In this document: positions 26,238 to 34,033 of the stretch, piece by piece | Numbering within the stretch: position 1 is the stretch's first letter | How the letters are laid out: each line of letters opens with the position of its first letter | Assembly: GCA_016926695.1 (NCBI GenBank) | Contig: JAFGOB010000005.1 | Location: 1 to 64,000 of the forward strand | Reading direction: 5' to 3' | Source: Dehalococcoidales bacterium | GTDB lineage: Bacteria; Chloroflexota; Dehalococcoidia; Dehalococcoidales; UBA3254 | DNA length: 64,000 nucleotides | Program-made: the position numbers and the translations under genes | The notes under the pieces: model-generated | Databases searched by the model: none | The model's input: only the letters and a program-made list of their open reading frames with translations | Told to the model about the DNA's origin: nothing

Positions 26238-26495
26238 ATGGAAGGGAAAGACCGCTACAATCCGGATGTTTACAAACGGCTGGATCTTGTCCGGAAGCAG
26301 TTCCAGGCCCACAGGGCTGAACAGCGCCGGCAGGAAGCTGTTGAGCGCAAACAGGAGGCGGCCGAACGCCGGCAGGAAAGGCTGGAGGCCTTAAAACAGA
26401 ACAGGGTGAAAATAGGCAGGATCGCGGCCTATACCCTGATGGGAATAGTCCTCCTGTCGGTGATCGGTGTGGCTATCAGCGGAGCCTTCAGGTAG
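26238..26495 (+). CDS. Small coiled-coil protein with one C-terminal membrane helix
   Basis: An 85-residue protein with a highly charged N-terminal part (residues 1-55) rich in Arg, Gln and Glu with a heptad-like coiled-coil pattern, then one strongly hydrophobic helix (about 61-81) and a short tail. No known family is recognised. The ribosome site is weak, so the call rests on the coherent layout and on codon use. It is transcribed convergently with selB, separated by 35 bases. It may be a small membrane scaffold; nothing more can be said. Confidence 0.55.
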   Translation: MEGKDRYNPDVYKRLDLVRKQFQAHRAEQRRQEAVERKQEAAERRQERLEALKQNRVKIGRIAAYTLMGIVLLSVIGVAISGAFR

Positions 26496-26530
26496 AGCTA
26501 TTATCGTTCCGGCTTTCTTTGCACATGTGA

Positions 26531-28384
26531 CTACACGGCAATGCGGTCGTCGCCTACGCGCCTGGTCAGCTTCTTCTCATCCATGTATTCCAGCAATGCC
26601 AGCACATATTTGCGGCTGCTCTGAAACATGTCCCGCACTTCGGCAACAGTGATCTTGCCGCTCTGTTGGATGTAGTCCAGGATTCTGGCCACCATTTCGT
26701 TATAAGCTTCAGCAGCAAAGACCACACCGGCTGTCGTCCTGACTACCTGACCCCGGTCTATCAGCAGGTTAAGAAGGTCCTGCTCCAGCGCGATTTCCGT
26801 CACCGGAGAATAGGGGTTCTTCCTTAACTGCTGCATAAAGGTTTCAATTTTGGACTGCTGTGAGTCTGATAGCCTGATGTTGAAGTCCGGCAGGCGTATC
26901 AGAGAGTTTTCCTCAACAATCGTTCCCTGGCTGCTTAGCTTTTGCAGGGCTTCCTGGAAATATGTTCCCAGCTTCATTTTGCTGCTGATTTCGGCCTTGG
27001 GAATACCTGTACGCAGGGGGAATTTACGGTGGTAGTCACTCACCAGGGCAGTCAGGGTGCTGACCGCCTGCTGCCAGGCCTCGGCCGTAAAAAGAAGGCT
27101 GTTTTTCCCTTCACCCAGACCGACCAGTTGGCCCTGGTGGAGAAGGGTGTCAACTGCTTCCCTGGCTGCCTCCGGAGCAAGGTTGCTCTGCGAAATCAGG
27201 TCGGCCGCTTCACGGGGCTGCCTGGCCTTTAGGCTGGCCAGCAGGACCTGCTCTACCTTGCCTTCACCCCGTGTTTTAAGATTTTCGATAATTTCAGCAC
27301 GGAAACGGCGGTGGCGTTGCTTGGGATGGGCTTCTATTACGATCCCTCCACCCAGGGTATCCATTGGCGAGCGGATTACGTAGCGGTCCCCGTTGACCAC
27401 CGCCAAAGGTTCATCCAGGACGAACTGCACCCAGGTGGTCTCTCCCGGCTGTACATCCTCTTTCTCCAGCATTCTCACACGCGCCATGACCTCGGCCGAT
27501 CCGCAGTGCAGGCTGACCTCGGTATTGTGCCTGAGAGGACGTTCGAGCCGGTCAAGCAGGCGGAGGCGGGCATCCAGCAGCGTGGTTGGCCTCAGCCAGC
27601 CCGGACAGGTAAGGATGTTGCCTCTCCTGATCTCACTTGAGTTCAGTCCTACCAGATTAACCGCCACACGGCTTCCGGGACTGACACTGTTAAGTTGGGT
27701 CTTATGGGTCTGGAGACCTCTTATCCTTGACTTTAAAGCGGGCGGAGTGACTTCCACTTCCTGGCCCAGCGCGAACTTGCCATCGATCAGGGTACCTGTT
27801 ACTACCGTGCCTGAACCGGAGATTGTAAAGACCCTGTCGATGGGCAAACGCGGTTTACCGATATCACGTCTGGGTTCCGCCTGGCTGAGGCTGGAGGCTA
27901 TTGCCTCTTTCAATTCCTCAAGTCCTTCTCCGGTAACTGCCGACACCGCCAGGATAGGCGCTCCGGCAAAACCGGTGGGTTTGAGCAGGTCTTCAACCTC
28001 CATTCCCACCAGTGTGACCTGGTCCTGGTCTGTGAGGTCAGACTGTGTTATTACCGCTATGGCCCGCGGTACTTCCATCAGGTCCAGGATATCCAGGTGT
28101 TCGCGTGTCTGTTGCTTAACGGATTCGTTGGCGGATACGATCAGCAGCACCAGATCCATACCGCTGACGCCTGCCAGCATATTTTTTATAAAATGCTCGT
28201 GTCCGGGAACATCCACCACTCCAACTTCAAGTCCGCCGGGCAACTTCAGCCAGGCGAAGCCGAGGTCGATGGTCATCTCCCGGGCTTTTTCTTCGGCCAG
28301 ACGGTCGGGATCTATACCCGTCAGGGCCCGTACGAGCGTTGATTTTCCATGGTCCACGTGTCCTGCAGTGCCGATTACAAACAT
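26531..28384 (-). CDS. selB: Selenocysteine-specific elongation factor SelB
   Basis: A 617-residue protein starting with the GTPase loop Gly-His-Val-Asp-His-Gly-Lys-Ser, followed by Asp-Val-Pro-Gly-His (G3) and Thr-Gln-Ser-Asp (G4). EF-Tu-like beta domains come next, and the C-terminal third consists of winged-helix domains that bind the SECIS hairpin. SelB delivers selenocysteinyl-tRNA to in-frame UGA codons. The frame is open to 28447, but I chose ATG 28384, which directly precedes the GTPase motif and has a perfect AAGGAG site. selA lies 119 bases upstream on the same strand. No tRNA-Sec gene or obvious selenoprotein is seen in the window. Confidence 0.95.
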   Translation of the reverse strand: MFVIGTAGHVDHGKSTLVRALTGIDPDRLAEEKAREMTIDLGFAWLKLPGGLEVGVVDVPGHEHFIKNMLAGVSGMDLVLLIVSANESVKQQTREHLDILDLMEVPRAIAVITQSDLTDQDQVTLVGMEVEDLLKPTGFAGAPILAVSAVTGEGLEELKEAIASSLSQAEPRRDIGKPRLPIDRVFTISGSGTVVTGTLIDGKFALGQEVEVTPPALKSRIRGLQTHKTQLNSVSPGSRVAVNLVGLNSSEIRRGNILTCPGWLRPTTLLDARLRLLDRLERPLRHNTEVSLHCGSAEVMARVRMLEKEDVQPGETTWVQFVLDEPLAVVNGDRYVIRSPMDTLGGGIVIEAHPKQRHRRFRAEIIENLKTRGEGKVEQVLLASLKARQPREAADLISQSNLAPEAAREAVDTLLHQGQLVGLGEGKNSLLFTAEAWQQAVSTLTALVSDYHRKFPLRTGIPKAEISSKMKLGTYFQEALQKLSSQGTIVEENSLIRLPDFNIRLSDSQQSKIETFMQQLRKNPYSPVTEIALEQDLLNLLIDRGQVVRTTAGVVFAAEAYNEMVARILDYIQQSGKITVAEVRDMFQSSRKYVLALLEYMDEKKLTRRVGDDRIAV

Positions 28385-28503
28385 AGGTACGCTCCTTGTG
28401 CCGGTGAAAGGTACGGCATACCATTCCACTATATACCGATGTGTCACACGGAAACACCGGAAGATATTTATACCTCAGGATGAGGGTGAAAAAATCAGGT
28501 TGT

Positions 28504-29877
28504 TTAGGCCTCCCTGATAATATGTTTCAGAGCTTCGATCACCTCCGTGTCCTGTTCGGGAAAAACGGTACGGGGATCGAGCAGTAATAGATTATCGCTG
28601 ATACGTCCTATCACAGGGGGGTCGTGCTGCCTGAGCCGGGCGGCCATTTTTTGCGCCATAGCCGGTCTGGTGGGATCGCCGAAGGCCAGGAGAAAGGTAG
28701 GCAGTACGGCTCCGGGCAGGCTGCCGCCCCCTATCAGGCTTTGGCCCTCCGTTACCCTGGCCTGTCCCCTGAAATGAGCGCTCCACAGGGCGGCCCGGCG
28801 TTCAATCTCGGAGGGTGAAAGGGAAATCATGCGCCAGACAGGCACCTTGGTCAGGGCTTCTCCTTTCAGGTAGTGAAGAAGGGTTGCCGCCAGGCCTGCC
28901 AGGCGGGTCTTGTCCACGCGAAGCGCACGCACCAGCGGGTGTTTCTTCAATTTATCTACAAGGACTTTTTTCCCCGCGATGATGCCTGCCTGCGGTCCCC
29001 CCAGCAGCTTGTCGCCGGAGAAGAAGACCAGGTCCGCACCTGTCTTTACAGCCTGCTGTATGGTCGGTTCGGCTGCCAGGCCGAACTGTGCGGTATCCAG
29101 CGGACAGCCGCTGCCCAGGTCATCCAGCACCGGAATTTGATATTGCTTTCCCAGAAGGACCAGTTCTTCAAGCGATACCATCTGGGTGAAGCCGACTACC
29201 CTGAAGTTGCTGGAGTGCACGCGCAGCAGCGCGGCTGTGCGGGGTGTCACAGCCTGTTCGTAATCACGCAGATAGGTGCAGTTGGTTGTACCCACCTCCA
29301 CCAGTTTTGCCCCGCTCTGCCGCATGACCTCGGGAATACGAAATCCCCCGCCGATTTCCACTGCCTGTCCCCGGGAGACAACAACCTCTTTTCTTTTGGC
29401 CAGGGCTGTCAGCCCCAGCATGACGGCCGAGGCATTGTTGTTGACTACCAGGGCGGCTTCCGCCCCGCTCAGGCGGCAAAGCAGGGATTCGACGTGGATA
29501 TGTCTTGATCCGCGCTCACCGCTGCCCAGGTCAAATTCCAGGTTGTTATACTCCAGTGATGATGCCTGCATGGCGCTGACGGCCTCGGCACTCAGCGGAG
29601 CGCGTCCCAGGTTGGTGTGAAGCACCACACCCGTGGCATTAACCAGGGGGCGCAGGCTGGGACGGGTGAGTGCCAAAACCTGCCCGCAGACATTTTCTAC
29701 TATAGATTCCATGCCGGGGGCAGCTTTCCCCCGTCCGATTTCAAGGCGTGTAAGACTCAACGCTTCCCGTACCAGGTCCGTGATTATCTCACGGGGTAAC
29801 AGGGTATTCAGTTCCCGTATCTTTTCATGTGCCAGCAGCTTATCTACGGAAGGAAGTGAACGCAGATTATTGTCCAT
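28504..29877 (-). CDS. selA: L-seryl-tRNA(Sec) selenium transferase SelA
   Basis: A 457-residue PLP enzyme of full family length. The PLP lysine lies in Phe-Ser-Gly-Asp-Lys-Leu-Leu-Gly-Gly-Pro-Gln-Ala-Gly, a hallmark of SelA. An Asn-Leu-Gly-Arg-Ala-Pro-Leu segment near residue 90 and a Asp-Asp-Leu-Gly-Ser-Gly stretch also fit. The decameric enzyme converts seryl-tRNA(Sec) to selenocysteinyl-tRNA using selenophosphate. It is followed by selB, the usual arrangement. The ribosome site before the ATG is weak. The presence of selAB means the organism decodes UGA as selenocysteine in some genes outside the window. Confidence 0.95.
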   Translation of the reverse strand: MDNNLRSLPSVDKLLAHEKIRELNTLLPREIITDLVREALSLTRLEIGRGKAAPGMESIVENVCGQVLALTRPSLRPLVNATGVVLHTNLGRAPLSAEAVSAMQASSLEYNNLEFDLGSGERGSRHIHVESLLCRLSGAEAALVVNNNASAVMLGLTALAKRKEVVVSRGQAVEIGGGFRIPEVMRQSGAKLVEVGTTNCTYLRDYEQAVTPRTAALLRVHSSNFRVVGFTQMVSLEELVLLGKQYQIPVLDDLGSGCPLDTAQFGLAAEPTIQQAVKTGADLVFFSGDKLLGGPQAGIIAGKKVLVDKLKKHPLVRALRVDKTRLAGLAATLLHYLKGEALTKVPVWRMISLSPSEIERRAALWSAHFRGQARVTEGQSLIGGGSLPGAVLPTFLLAFGDPTRPAMAQKMAARLRQHDPPVIGRISDNLLLLDPRTVFPEQDTEVIEALKHIIREA

Positions 29878-29951
29878 GGCTTTTATTATAGACTATTGTA
29901 CGGATAATAGACCAACGGCCTGCGCATTCAGGTGTGTTCTGCCTGTTTCAT

Positions 29952-30533
29952 TTATTTTCCGCTGCGGGCTTTAATGTGCAGATTTCTCCAGAGTATTAAA
30001 GCCATCATTCCGGCCAGCCCGGCTATCATCAGCCACAGTCCTGTTGCGGAAGAGGCAGGCGCCTTGGCGGGTGCTGCGTTTACACTGAAATTGTACGTGT
30101 CAATCACGATTCCGGACCAGGGCTGGGCGTATTCCAGGGTTACCTCCGATGTTCCGGACATAAAGACTTTAAAAGTCCATATCTCGGTGCCCGGACGGCC
30201 CGAAACAGGCGGATTGACGGGCTCCGGCGGCACCCATTCATATTCCATTAGTTTCAGAACTGCCGTATCACTGATCCCGGCCAGTTGCCAGGAGAATCCC
30301 GTGGAGTGATTTGACTCCAGGCGGACGACTATTTCATCACAGCCGTCTACGTCAAGCACGGCGCCGTTGTCATTATCGTCCAGGGGAATTATCACAGAGT
30401 TATTACCTGATGGCAGAGCGAGTGTGGTACGGGTATCCGGGAGATAGGAAGCAGTTGCCGGTAATGAGCCACCGAGTACCAGGGCCAACAGGACTCCAAA
30501 CATCAGTATAACTTTCATCCATGGTCTGGTCAT
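29952..30533 (-). CDS. Membrane-anchored chagasin-like (I42) protease-inhibitor protein
   Basis: A 193-residue exported protein. The signal peptide covers residues 1-29, a beta-rich domain residues 35-150, and a C-terminal membrane helix residues 165-183 with basic residues after it. The three loops that chagasin inhibitors insert into cysteine proteases are recognisable in degenerate form: Asn-His-Ser-Thr-Gly-Phe (75-80), Arg-Pro-Gly (113-115) and Gln-Pro-Trp (137-139). It probably sits on the outer face of the membrane, either blocking cysteine proteases or simply using the fold for binding. It has a perfect AGGAGG site and lies 75 bases upstream of selA with no clear functional link. Confidence 0.75.
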   Translation of the reverse strand: MTRPWMKVILMFGVLLALVLGGSLPATASYLPDTRTTLALPSGNNSVIIPLDDNDNGAVLDVDGCDEIVVRLESNHSTGFSWQLAGISDTAVLKLMEYEWVPPEPVNPPVSGRPGTEIWTFKVFMSGTSEVTLEYAQPWSGIVIDTYNFSVNAAPAKAPASSATGLWLMIAGLAGMMALILWRNLHIKARSGK

Positions 30534-31045
30534 TTCAATCCTCCTGAAATATCATAACGTCACTAAAGTCTGTGACTATTTTAGCATAATTCCGTTAGAA
30601 ATTTTCAAATCAACATTAGAAAAGCCTTTGCCCGTTCTGCGCACGCTCAGTGTACTTGTGAACAATATCCGGAGGATGCCGGTTCTTAAACGAGGTTGTC
30701 CCGGAATGAATGTGTATGATATTATTATCTGGTAAAAAAAGACTGAAGAAAAAATCCAACCAGCCCTGATGATGCTGCGGTAACCGCTGGTGGCCGTGCC
30801 CGACGGGAGAGAAGTCGACGCCGGTATCTAGTGTAGTGTCTCATAAACAGATTTACCGTAGCTTGAAGCTAAAAGCGCACTGAGACTGTAAACTTAATTA
30901 ACTGGCACTACACTGGCATGAAACCTCCGGAGACTTGAAAATAACCTGATGAACCTTGTAGCAGCACAGCCAAATGTTATTAAGTATAGTTAACCGAATA
31001 ACACTGAACAAAATATCGGTGAAGGAGTAGAAAACCGGTCTGAAG
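30534..31045. other. Gene-free gap of about 500 bases before the aconitase-like operon
   Basis: I see no convincing gene. The stretch contains a possible small inverted-repeat element (30831-30913) and probably the promoter of the operon starting at 31046. I looked for a tRNA-Sec gene because selA and selB are close by and found none. Confidence 0.5.
30831..30913. mobile_element. Possible MITE-like element with terminal inverted repeats
   Basis: The 83-base stretch begins GTGTAGTG and ends CACTACAC. Matching continues inward with gaps (TAA and TTTAC blocks appear in both arms), and an internal GTCTCA/TGAGAC pair strengthens the fold. It has no coding capacity. No target-site duplication is obvious, so it may be a structured leader instead. 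Confidence 0.35.
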
Positions 31046-32302
31046 ATGGGAAAAACGATTGCTGAAAAGATATTGAGCCGGAAGTCCGGCACGGATGCCC
31101 GTGCGGGTGATATTGTCATAGCCGGAGTGGACCTGGTCTTTGTACAGGATACCACCGGGCCGTTGACCATCCGCCAGTTCCAGGAAAGCGGACTACAGGT
31201 AGCCGATAAAGAAAAAACCGTACTGTTTTTCGATCATGCGGCACCCAGCCCTGGTTTCGCTCTCTCCAACGACCATATGTTTCTGCGCCAGTTCGCGGAG
31301 CAGAGCGGCGTAAACCTTTCCGATGTAGGAGAAGGGGTCTGTCATCAGAGAGTAGCGGAAACACTGGCCAAGCCCGGAGATGTGATTGTGGGGGCTGATT
31401 CTCATACCGTTACGGCGGGGGGACTGGGGGCTTTTGCCACGGGAATGGGCTCTTCCGATATTGCGGTTGCCATGGGACTGGGCAAGACCTGGTTCCGCGT
31501 GCCGGAAACATTCAAGGTACAGACCGCAGGCCGGTTCGGACGGTGCGTTTCTTCCAAGGACCTTATTTTACACCTGATAGGACTGATAGGCGCGGACGGT
31601 GCGACCTACAAGGCCCTTGAGTTTTGCGGTGCGGCAATAGATGAGATGAGTGTTCCGGAGAGGCTTACCATAGCTAATATGGCAGTCGAGGCCGGGGCCA
31701 AGGCGGGTATTTTCGCCTCCGATAATAATACCCGTGAATACCTCGAAAAGCAGGGGCGGGGTCAGGACTACCAGCCCATTTCCGCCGATTCCGACGCTGT
31801 TTATGAGAGGGTAATCGAAATTGACCTTGATAAGCTGGAGCCTACCGTTTCGAAGCCCCATACCGTGGATAATACGGCCAGGGCCGGCGAGCTCAAGGGG
31901 ACCAGGATACAGGAGGTCTTTATAGGCACATGTACCAACGGGCGGATCGAAGACCTGGCCCTGGCGGCTTCTATACTGAAGGACAAGAAACGCCATCCTG
32001 GGACGAGGCTTATTGTCGGTCCCGCCTCCAGGACCATCCTGCTGGAGGCCATCAAAGAAGGTTACATAAGCACACTGGTAGAAGCCGGGGCGATTATACT
32101 GCCGCCCGGCTGCGGGGCCTGCCTGGGATTGCATCAGGGCGTACTGGGCAACGGCGAGGCCTGTTTGTCCACGGCCAACCGCAACTTTAAAGGCCGGATG
32201 GGTAACCCGGAATCTTTTATATACCTGGCAAGCGTGGCTACCGCAGCCGCCAGTGCCGTCAGGGGTGAAATAACCGACCCGCGCGAGGTGGAGGAATGTT
32301 AA
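31046..32302 (+). CDS. leuC: Aconitase-family large subunit (LeuC-like 3-isopropylmalate dehydratase / homoaconitase)
   Basis: A 418-residue protein of the short LeuC/homoaconitase type. The [4Fe-4S] ligands are Cys in Gly-Thr-Cys-Thr-Asn-Gly and the pair in Pro-Gly-Cys-Gly-Ala-Cys-Leu-Gly. The His/Asp motifs Asp-His-Ala-Ala-Pro and Ala-Asp-Ser-His-Thr are present. It isomerises a hydroxy-tricarboxylic acid by moving its hydroxyl. It overlaps leuD by 7 bases and is followed by an isocitrate dehydrogenase, so aconitase activity (citrate to isocitrate) is at least as likely as leucine synthesis. The nearest strong ribosome site is 16 bases before the ATG. Confidence 0.85.
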   Translation: MGKTIAEKILSRKSGTDARAGDIVIAGVDLVFVQDTTGPLTIRQFQESGLQVADKEKTVLFFDHAAPSPGFALSNDHMFLRQFAEQSGVNLSDVGEGVCHQRVAETLAKPGDVIVGADSHTVTAGGLGAFATGMGSSDIAVAMGLGKTWFRVPETFKVQTAGRFGRCVSSKDLILHLIGLIGADGATYKALEFCGAAIDEMSVPERLTIANMAVEAGAKAGIFASDNNTREYLEKQGRGQDYQPISADSDAVYERVIEIDLDKLEPTVSKPHTVDNTARAGELKGTRIQEVFIGTCTNGRIEDLALAASILKDKKRHPGTRLIVGPASRTILLEAIKEGYISTLVEAGAIILPPGCGACLGLHQGVLGNGEACLSTANRNFKGRMGNPESFIYLASVATAAASAVRGEITDPREVEEC

Positions 32303-32790
32303 AGGGCAAAGTGTTCAAGTTTGGCGACAATATTTCAACGGATCTGATCGTGCCGGGCCGTCTGGCGGGACTGCGCAGTAATTTGCCGGAGCTGGCCAAA
32401 CATGTCCTGGAGGATGCCGATCCGGGCTTCGCCTCGCGTGTAAAGCCGGGAGATTTCGTGGTCGGAGGGAACAATTTCGGGCTGGGTTCCAGCCGCGAAC
32501 ATGCTCCCCTGGTTATCAAAATGGCGGGCGTAAGCGCGGTGCTGGCCAAATCCGTCGCGCGTATCTTTTTCAGGAATTCCATTAACCAGGGACTGCCGGT
32601 CCTGATCTGCGATACATCTCAAATCGACGACGGCGATACACTGGAGGTAGACCTGGCGGCTGGAACGATCAGAGACCTGAGTAAAGGCATTGACCTTACT
32701 TTTGGTAAAATCCCACCGGTGATGTTGAATATTCTTAATCAGGGCGGGCTTCTGCCCTATATAAAAAAATACGGCGATTTCAAACTATAA
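32296..32790 (+). CDS. leuD: Aconitase-family small subunit (LeuD-like)
   Basis: A 164-residue swivel-domain protein. It has the start-type motif Phe-Gly-Asp-Asn-Ile-Ser-Thr-Asp, then Gly-Asn-Asn-Phe-Gly-Leu-Gly-Ser-Ser-Arg-Glu-His-Ala, the conserved substrate loop of LeuD/homoaconitase small subunits. It pairs with the large subunit encoded just upstream, which it overlaps, and has a GGTGGAGG-like site inside leuC. The loop residues that separate isopropylmalate, homocitrate and citrate use cannot be judged reliably by eye. Confidence 0.85.
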   Translation: MLKGKVFKFGDNISTDLIVPGRLAGLRSNLPELAKHVLEDADPGFASRVKPGDFVVGGNNFGLGSSREHAPLVIKMAGVSAVLAKSVARIFFRNSINQGLPVLICDTSQIDDGDTLEVDLAAGTIRDLSKGIDLTFGKIPPVMLNILNQGGLLPYIKKYGDFKL

Positions 32791-32907
32791 TGAAATATAA
32801 GATAATAGCCGGTATTTTCATTTATAAGACCATTCTCATGCCGTCAGCAACAAATTCCGTTTTATTCAGAGGCAATGACCTGAAATAAAGACAGGAGTAA
32901 AATATTC

Positions 32908-33984
32908 ATGGCTTATACAGTAACACTTATTCCGGGAGACGGGATTGGCCCGGACGTTACAGCCGCCGCCAGGAAAGTACTGGAGGCCACGGGAATTGAA
33001 TTCAACTGGGAAATAGCCGAGGCAGGCGCCAGTGTCATGGCGGCCCAGGGTACCCCTCTGCCGGAGTCGGTTATCGCTTCAATACGCAAGAACAAGGTTG
33101 CCCTGAAGGGACCGGTTACCACACCGGTTGGGACCGGATTTCGCAGCGTCAACGTTGCATTGCGCAAGACTCTGGACCTTTATGCCTGCCTGAGGCCCTG
33201 CAAGACCTATCCGGGAGTACCCTCCCTCTATCGGGACGTGAATATTACCGTGGTCAGGGAGAATACCGAGGACCTCTATGCCGGCATCGAATATGAGAAG
33301 GGTACCCCTGAAGCGGTCAGGCTTCTGAAATTTGTTACGGAAACGCGCGGGAAGGTCCGTGAAGACAGCGGTATCAGCCTGAAACTGATATCAGAGACCT
33401 GTACCAGGCGGATTGTTAAGTTCGCCTTCGAATATGCCCGGGCTAACAACCACCGCAAGGTGACGGCAGTTCATAAAGCCAATATAATGAAATTTTCGGA
33501 CGGACTCTTCCTGTCGGTAGCCAGGGAGGTCGCCAGGAACTATCCTGATATTGAGTTCAACGATGTGATTGTCGATAATCTCTGCATGCAACTGGTGCGC
33601 AACCCGCGGCAGTTTGATGTGATGGTCCTTCCCAATCTCTACGGTGATATTGTATCCGATCTGTGCGCCGGGCTGGTGGGCGGACTTGGGGTTGCCCCAG
33701 GAGCGAATTTGGGGGAAGGTCTGGCCGTTTTTGAGCCTACTCACGGCAGTGCTCCCAAGTACGCCGGACAAAATAAGGTCAATCCCCTGGCCACCATCCT
33801 TTCGGGGATGCTGATGCTGCGGCATTTGAAGGAGTTCGAGGCTTCGGAAAGGCTGGAAAACGCCGTTGCGTCCGTTATTGCTGAAGGCAAAGACCTGACC
33901 TATGACATGAAGGCGGACAGGTCAACGGGTGCGGGCACTTCGCGGGTAACCGAGGCCATCATCGGGAAACTCAAGGAGGGATAG
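32908..33984 (+). CDS. icd: NAD-type isocitrate dehydrogenase (beta-decarboxylating dehydrogenase family)
   Basis: A 358-residue protein. It starts with Ile-Pro-Gly-Asp-Gly-Ile-Gly-Pro, and the substrate-binding segment reads Arg-Ser-Val-Asn-Val-Ala-Leu-Arg-Lys (residues 87-95), the Ser-x-Asn pattern of isocitrate dehydrogenases rather than that of isopropylmalate dehydrogenases. Asn-Thr-Glu-Asp-Leu-Tyr-Ala-Gly-Ile-Glu and the Asn-Leu-Tyr-Gly-Asp metal site also fit. It oxidises isocitrate to 2-oxoglutarate and CO2. Homoisocitrate dehydrogenase is the main alternative. It sits 117 bases after leuD with its own ACAGGAG site. The trio would carry citrate to 2-oxoglutarate for glutamate synthesis. 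Confidence 0.85.
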   Translation: MAYTVTLIPGDGIGPDVTAAARKVLEATGIEFNWEIAEAGASVMAAQGTPLPESVIASIRKNKVALKGPVTTPVGTGFRSVNVALRKTLDLYACLRPCKTYPGVPSLYRDVNITVVRENTEDLYAGIEYEKGTPEAVRLLKFVTETRGKVREDSGISLKLISETCTRRIVKFAFEYARANNHRKVTAVHKANIMKFSDGLFLSVAREVARNYPDIEFNDVIVDNLCMQLVRNPRQFDVMVLPNLYGDIVSDLCAGLVGGLGVAPGANLGEGLAVFEPTHGSAPKYAGQNKVNPLATILSGMLMLRHLKEFEASERLENAVASVIAEGKDLTYDMKADRSTGAGTSRVTEAIIGKLKEG

Positions 33985-34033
33985 CAGGCCGGGTTGCTTC
34001 TCTCACACTGCGTCCGATCCAAATTCTGCGGTC

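Noticed and set aside
26203..26394. Alternative frame overlapping the small membrane protein gene
   Set aside because: The frame from 26238 gives a coherent coiled coil plus membrane helix; this one has no such structure.
30534..31045. Search for tRNA-Sec or a riboswitch
   Set aside because: No cloverleaf or known aptamer core could be drawn; only the inverted-repeat unit was kept as a candidate.
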